From assembly GCF_033115175.1 (NCBI RefSeq), contig NC_084837.1, positions 70,579,266-70,643,265 of the forward strand: DNA of 64,000 nucleotides, in the 5' to 3' direction. The translations under genes were made by a program, and so were the position numbers. Of this stretch, positions 59,779-64,000 are shown one piece after another. Origin of the DNA: Lepus europaeus (taxonomy: Eukaryota > Chordata > Mammalia > Lagomorpha > Leporidae). Under the pieces are notes generated by a model. It had not been told where the DNA came from, did not search any database, and was given only the letters and a program-made list of their open reading frames with translations. How positions within the stretch are numbered: position 1 is the stretch's first letter; each line of letters starts with the position of its first letter.

Positions 59779-60085
59779 AGGAGTAGGCATTTGGCCTAGT
59801 GGTTAAGATGCCTGTATCCCATATTGGAGTGCTTTAGTTCAATGCCTGTCTCCAGCTCCTGACTTCGGCTTCATGCTAAAGCAGACCCTGGGAGGCAGCC
59901 ATGATGGCTCAATTATTTGGACTCCTGCCACTCATAAGGGCAACCTCAATAGAGTTTCCACCTCCCAGCTTCACCCTGGCACAGCCATGGCCTTTGCAGG
60001 CATTTGGTGAGTGAACTGACCAACAGATGGACGCACTCTCTGTCTCTCTTTCAAATGAATGCTACTTTCTTAATTTTTAAAAATA
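59779..60085 (+). mobile_element. Older CSINE subfamily
   Basis: GGAGTAGGCATTTGGCC start and CCTGGGAGGCAGCC block. Confidence 0.85.
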
Positions 60086-60093
60086 AAAAGAAG

Positions 60094-60405
60094 GTGGCTG
60101 GTACTGTGGCACAGCAGGTTAAAGCCCTGGCCTACAGTGCCAGTATCCCATATGGGTGCTGGTTCAAGTCTCAGCTGCTCTACTTCTGATCCAGCTCCCT
60201 GCTGGAAGTAGAAGATGACCCAGGTACTTGGACCCCTGCTCCCACATGGGAGACCTGGAAGAAGCTCCTGGTTCCTGGCTTCAGATCGGCTCAGCTCTGG
60301 CCATTGCGGAGTGAACCACTGGATGGAACACCTCTCTCTCTAGCTCTACCTCTCTTTGTAACTCTTGCAAAATTAAATAAAACAAATCTTAAAAAAAAAA
60401 AAAAA
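60094..60405 (+). mobile_element. CSINE
   Basis: GGTGGCTGGTACTGTGGC start, shortened middle (CCCTGCTGGAAGTAG), poly(A) end. Confidence 0.92.
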
Positions 60406-61028
60406 GAAAGAAACCATTCAACACCCTGTAAGAATGAAATGACTAACTGGCAGCATAACTTGTTTCATGAAAATTTATGTTCAGCCTGATAGCTAATGTC
60501 CTATACTTGTATTTTGAAAAACTTCTGCCCAACATCAATGATCTCCTGTAGCAATAAGAGATTTAATATCCTGGCAGGTCCAGAGTGGACAGGTCCCTGT
60601 CGTTGGGACTCTCATATTTCAGATAGCCTTTTGTTCTCTTTGCCAGGCTTGAGTAAAGCTTTGATGTTAACCCTAATGGATCTGACAGGTGTCAATTTTC
60701 ATATCAGTTTACTGTCTCATTGTCTTTGAAGTGGAACTCGCTTGAGTTTTGTGTTCCCTTTAGAGAGCTTTCCTGATGCTGAAGCAGTGCAAGGGCCCAG
60801 AAAGCAAAACCATCAGCAGGGTGGAGCGCCCAAGACCAAAGAGAAGCACGAGGCTTCCTAGTGACACACGTGCAGCATCCGGGCCTCGGAGAAGTCTGCA
60901 GTCCCAAATGTTACACGCTAATTACATATGCTGATCCTTCCGTGAAGGGTTGAAGAACAGGGCCGCACACGTCCTTCTGATTTCACAGGAGTAAGGAGGG
61001 TGGCAGACGGGGAGGGCGTAGTACCTAC

Positions 61029-61089
61029 CTATTGCCCTGCTTTGTTCTAAACAGTTCTCGTACACACTGCTGCACTTGGAGTTTCCAGG
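61029..61089 (-). CDS. SHC4: SHC4 small coding exon in CH1 (VYEN motif)
   Basis: This 61-bp exon is too short to stand out on its own. The acceptor TTTGTACAG| is at 61090-61091 and the donor ATAG|GTAGGT has GT at 61027-61028. It encodes PGNSKCSSVYENCLEQSRAI plus the first base of a Gly codon, continuing CEKLCYL from the previous exon. I recall this segment in human SHC4 and not in SHC1. The tyrosine in VYEN is a further candidate phosphosite. Confidence 0.93.
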
Positions 61090-62500
61090 CTGTACAAACA
61101 ACAAGTTGTGAAACATTTACAAACATAGTACACATTCATAAACTCATTACAAATATTCATAAAAAAATACTCTCAGAGGATCAGGGCAGGCCCCTGCACT
61201 TCCTGACATGGCAAATGTCTGCCAGGTAAGATCCAGGGTGGGGAGAGTTCCTGCGTCTCCCAGCACATTGTTTTGGAGGTGCAGAAGTGAGTCACTGAGG
61301 TGGAGGGGTGCAGAGACGACACGGTCCTGTGTCCGAAGGGTTACCACTTTGTTTCGAATTTCATACCCAGGACTCAATCAAATCTCAGCCACAAAGTGAT
61401 TTTCAGGGCATTAGTATGAACACTGGCCCGGTTGCCAAGCTCTGTCTAACTCTGAACTGGCAGGCTGGAGCCCTGGTCTACTGAGGCTTGTGCCAGGCTC
61501 ACTTCTCATCCTGAAATCTTATCTCATCGGAGGGCTTCAGCCATCCATGGCTGTCTTCGGGAGTGGAATGGGGATCCACTCGGACCTTTGAGAAGGACAG
61601 TGTCATTATGGGCTTTAGAATAATGAATCTAGAACTGCGCAGGAGCATTTCAGGGGTGAGACTGGAGATAAAAAATGGGGTTTTCAGAAGGCAATTAGGG
61701 ACCAGAACTTAGAAATGTACTCTGAGGATGGAAACATTTGGGCAAACTCAAAAGATATTTTCATGATGGAATCCTAGGTCTTACAGACTAGGTTGATATA
61801 CAACCTAAAGTATGAGAAAAATAAAAGACGGCAGGTTAGTGAAACAGTGGCACTGCCACTAACAAACATGAGCAGATCAGTCAAGGAACTGAGTTTGGAG
61901 TCAAGGAGAAAATGCTGAGTCTAACCTTGACAAAAATAAGCAATGTAATACAATGTGGTATTACATCAGGGAAGACAGGTAAGGGCTAAAGATGGGGCAA
62001 GGTAAATGCCGAAAGCAGAGCCTTGGAGGGTACCTACGTGGTAGGAAGGTGGGGATGGAAGAAAACACAATATAAAAGAAAAAGATGCAACTTACTTTGA
62101 AAACTATCAAAAATAAGATGGACCAACGGATGATAAATGAATACATATTTGAAAGAGCAAATAGAGAAAAATGCTAAATGCTGGACGTAGGTGGCAAGTA
62201 TGTAGCTATTCATTGCATAATTCTAAATGTTTCTGTATATTCGAAAATACTCATAATTAAATGTTGCAAAACATGACAAAAGGAAAGAAAGTAGCAACTA
62301 GAGATGTGAGAAGAAAAAGACAACTTGGAACTGTTTTGGAATCTAACAGAAGAGGGTCTCAAAAAAAAAGAAGAGGCAGCCAACAGGTCTCAAACGCTGT
62401 AGACAAATGCAGAAGATTGGGTAGGGAAATACATTTAGCAATTAAAACCTCTGGTGACCTTTGTAAAAGCAATTCCTATCAAGTTACCATGTAGAGGTCA

Positions 62501-62812
62501 GGGGCCAGTGTTGTGGTGTAACAGCTGAAGCTGCTGCCTGCAGTGCTAGCATCCCACATGGGTGCCAGTTTGCATCCCCGCTGCTCCAGTTCTGATCCAG
62601 TACTCTGCTAATGGCTGGGAAAGCAGTGTAAGATGGCCCAAGTCCATGGGGCCCTGCACCTGCATGGGAGACCTGGAGAAAGCTCCTGGCTCCTGACTTC
62701 AGCCTGGGACAGCCCTGGCGGTTGCAGCCATTTGGGGAGTGAACCAGGGGATGGAAGTCCTCTCTCTCTCTCCCTGTTTCCCTCTGTAACCCAGCCTTTA
62801 GAATAAGTAAAG
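62501..62812 (+). mobile_element. CSINE
   Basis: GGGGCCAGTGTTGTGG start; its tail is directly joined to another copy. Confidence 0.92.
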
Positions 62813-63145
62813 GGCCAGCCCCATGGTGCAGTTGGTTAATCCTCTGCCTGTGGTGTTGGCATCCCATATGGGCACCGGATTCTAGTCCTAGCTGCTCCTC
62901 TCCCAATCCAGCTCTCTGCTGTGGCCTGGGAAAGCAGTAGGAAATGGTCCAAGTGCTTGGGCCCCTGCACCTGCATGGGAGACTGGGAAGAAGCACCTGG
63001 CTCCTGACTTCAGATTGATGTAGCTCCGGCTGTTGCAGCCATTTGGGGATTGAATCAACAGAAGGAAGACCTTGCTCTCTGTCTCTCCCTCTCACTGTCT
63101 GTAACTCTACCTCTCAAATAAATATGTAAAATCTTAAAAAAAAAT
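62813..63145 (+). mobile_element. CSINE, tandem
   Basis: GGGCCAGCCCCATGG start, CAAATAAATATG tail. The 203-codon minus-strand open frame here is an antisense reading of this tandem pair. Confidence 0.92.
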
Positions 63146-63730
63146 AAGCAAAATAAATCTTAAGAAAAAAAGTCTAGTGCAACACGAAAGCAGATAGAAA
63201 CAATGCTTTCTAGAAGTTTGTGGATAAAGGGAAAATTAGAAAGAGGTGGGACATATAGTTGAGTTGGACAAGTCAAGTTTGTCTGCAGGCAGAAGATGAA
63301 GAGTCAATAGACAGAAAATAAAGTTTGAGGTCAAGGCTAAAGGACAGAACAAGGGCACAAAGTTGGCAAGAGGGGATTGGATCAGGAGTGCAGGGGAAAG
63401 ACTGGCTTTGGAGACAGTTGCTAAGGAAGAGAAGCAGAAAGCACAGTGGCGATGTGCAGATGGGGAAGGGTGAAGTTGAGGATAACTTGTTGGATCGCCC
63501 TGGTCCTCCTGGAAGTGGATATGAGGTCATCTGCGAAGGCTCTGGTTGGGAGATTGGAAGTAAAAATGATCTAGTACATGCTCCAACATGATTCACTCTC
63601 TGGCCTCAGTTTTGAACAAGATGGGGCTTTCTCTAAGCTAGCATTTGGAAGCCCTCAGATTAACAGCTCCCCATGATAAATAAAGCCAGAATCGCCTTGT
63701 TGGTTCAAGTCACACTAAGACATGACTTAC

Positions 63731-63902
63731 CAAATAGCACAACTTTTCACACCGGATGGGGCAGTAAGCCATTTGTTCTGTGGCTTGAACTTTGGCGCGC
63801 ACATCGGAGACACCACCAGCAGGGGGCTGCTTCCCTGGGATCTCATTGTAATACTCAGGACCGTCCCTCTCTTCAGCTGGGCCGTCGATGTGCACCTCCT
63901 TA
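63731..63902 (-). CDS. SHC4: SHC4 coding exon: CH1 region with YYN motif
   Basis: The exon is 172 bp. The acceptor TTTTTTGTCCTTTCAG| is at 63903-63904 with an excellent pyrimidine tract, and the donor TTG|GTAAGT has GT at 63729-63730. After one base of a split codon it encodes 57 residues, including GPEYYNEIPGKQPPAGGV and CPIRCEKLCYL. The tandem tyrosines followed by Asn correspond to the Shc Tyr239/240 site that binds Grb2 when phosphorylated. It ends in phase 0. Confidence 0.95.
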
Positions 63903-64000
63903 CTGAAAGGACAAAAAAGAATTCCCAAGGGGTTGGGTGAGACTTCCAATGCTGGAGGGAATGCAGAGGGTCAGAACCAGCAAATGATCCTGAAAAACTG

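Larger units (their letters stand above)
36300..64000 (-). other. SHC4: SHC4 gene, 3' part (last five coding exons and 3' UTR); 5' exons outside the window
   Basis: SHC4 (ShcD/RaLP) is a cytoplasmic Shc-family adaptor. It docks on phosphorylated receptor tyrosine kinases and, once phosphorylated on its CH1 tyrosines, recruits Grb2 to drive Ras/MAPK signalling. The five exons join in phase and encode about 273 C-terminal residues: most of CH1 and all of SH2. The human protein is about 630 residues (CH2-PTB-CH1-SH2), so the CH2 and PTB exons lie to the right of the window. SHC4 is preferred over SHC1-3 because of YYNEIPGKQPP, the LFDDPCYINTQ form of the Grb2 site, the [18 protein letters not shown] start of SH2, and its position beside CEP152. 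The 3' limit is inferred from a polyadenylation signal. Confidence 0.96.

Noticed and set aside
62484..63095. 203-codon open frame on the minus strand
   Set aside because: It is the antisense reading of two tandem CSINEs; the same peptide themes (GCRGPSTWAI, SGSPT) recur wherever CSINEs are read antisense.
131..63145. CSINE internal boxes as functional tRNA genes
   Set aside because: A- and B-box remnants are present because the element is tRNA-derived, but no cloverleaf with intact acceptor and anticodon stems is seen.
1..64000. CRISPR array, prophage, operon or mobile island
   Set aside because: Repeats are dispersed retroposons with variable spacing, genes are spliced, and composition is mammalian.

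Overview
This window is nuclear DNA from a lagomorph, most likely rabbit (Oryctolagus cuniculus) or a close relative. The evidence is a very dense population of the lagomorph C-repeat SINE (CSINE, tRNA-derived, ending in CAAATAAATAAAT-type tails). I count nearly 60 copies or fragments, roughly a quarter to 30 percent of the window. Lagomorph-type L1 3' ends with a G-rich polypurine tract support the same assignment. There are no bacterial or viral operons. All real coding sequence is spliced, and the long open frames seen in a naive scan are almost all antisense or sense readings of SINEs.

Two protein-coding genes lie on the minus strand, in the same order and orientation as I remember on human 15q21.1. 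The first is the 5' third of CEP152 (centrosomal protein of 152 kDa). Its CpG-rich promoter and non-coding exon 1 lie near 28.5-28.8 kb. Coding exons 2 to 8 are at 22985-23078, 12930-13033, 12666-12738, 12340-12588, 10901-11066, 6184-6327 and 4951-5090. They encode the first 321 residues: the acidic PLK4-binding N-terminus, a low-complexity linker and the start of the long coiled coil. The rest of the gene lies off the left edge.

After an intergenic gap of about 7.6 kb comes the 3' half of SHC4 (RaLP/ShcD adaptor). Its last five coding exons are at 63731-63902, 61029-61089, 50620-50799, 45210-45463 and 38468-38623. They encode about 273 residues: the CH1 region with YYN and YIN Grb2-type sites, and the complete SH2 domain with its FLVRES motif. 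A probable 3' UTR of about 2.1 kb follows. The PTB and CH2 exons lie off the right edge. All splice sites used here are GT-AG and every reading phase joins correctly across each exon pair.

The remaining sequence is introns, intergenic DNA and repeats. Layers are visible: ancient L2, MIR, MLT1 (MaLR LTR), Tigger/MER2 and L1M copies, some split by younger CSINE insertions with clear target-site duplications. No undescribed biological system (no CRISPR, island or novel operon) is supported. The most informative points are a rabbit-specific shortening in CEP152 exon 5, a symmetric SHC4 exon carrying the Grb2 site whose donor is crowded by a nested LTR/SINE, inverted SINE pairs in CEP152 introns, and an E2F/CHR/CCAAT-type promoter.
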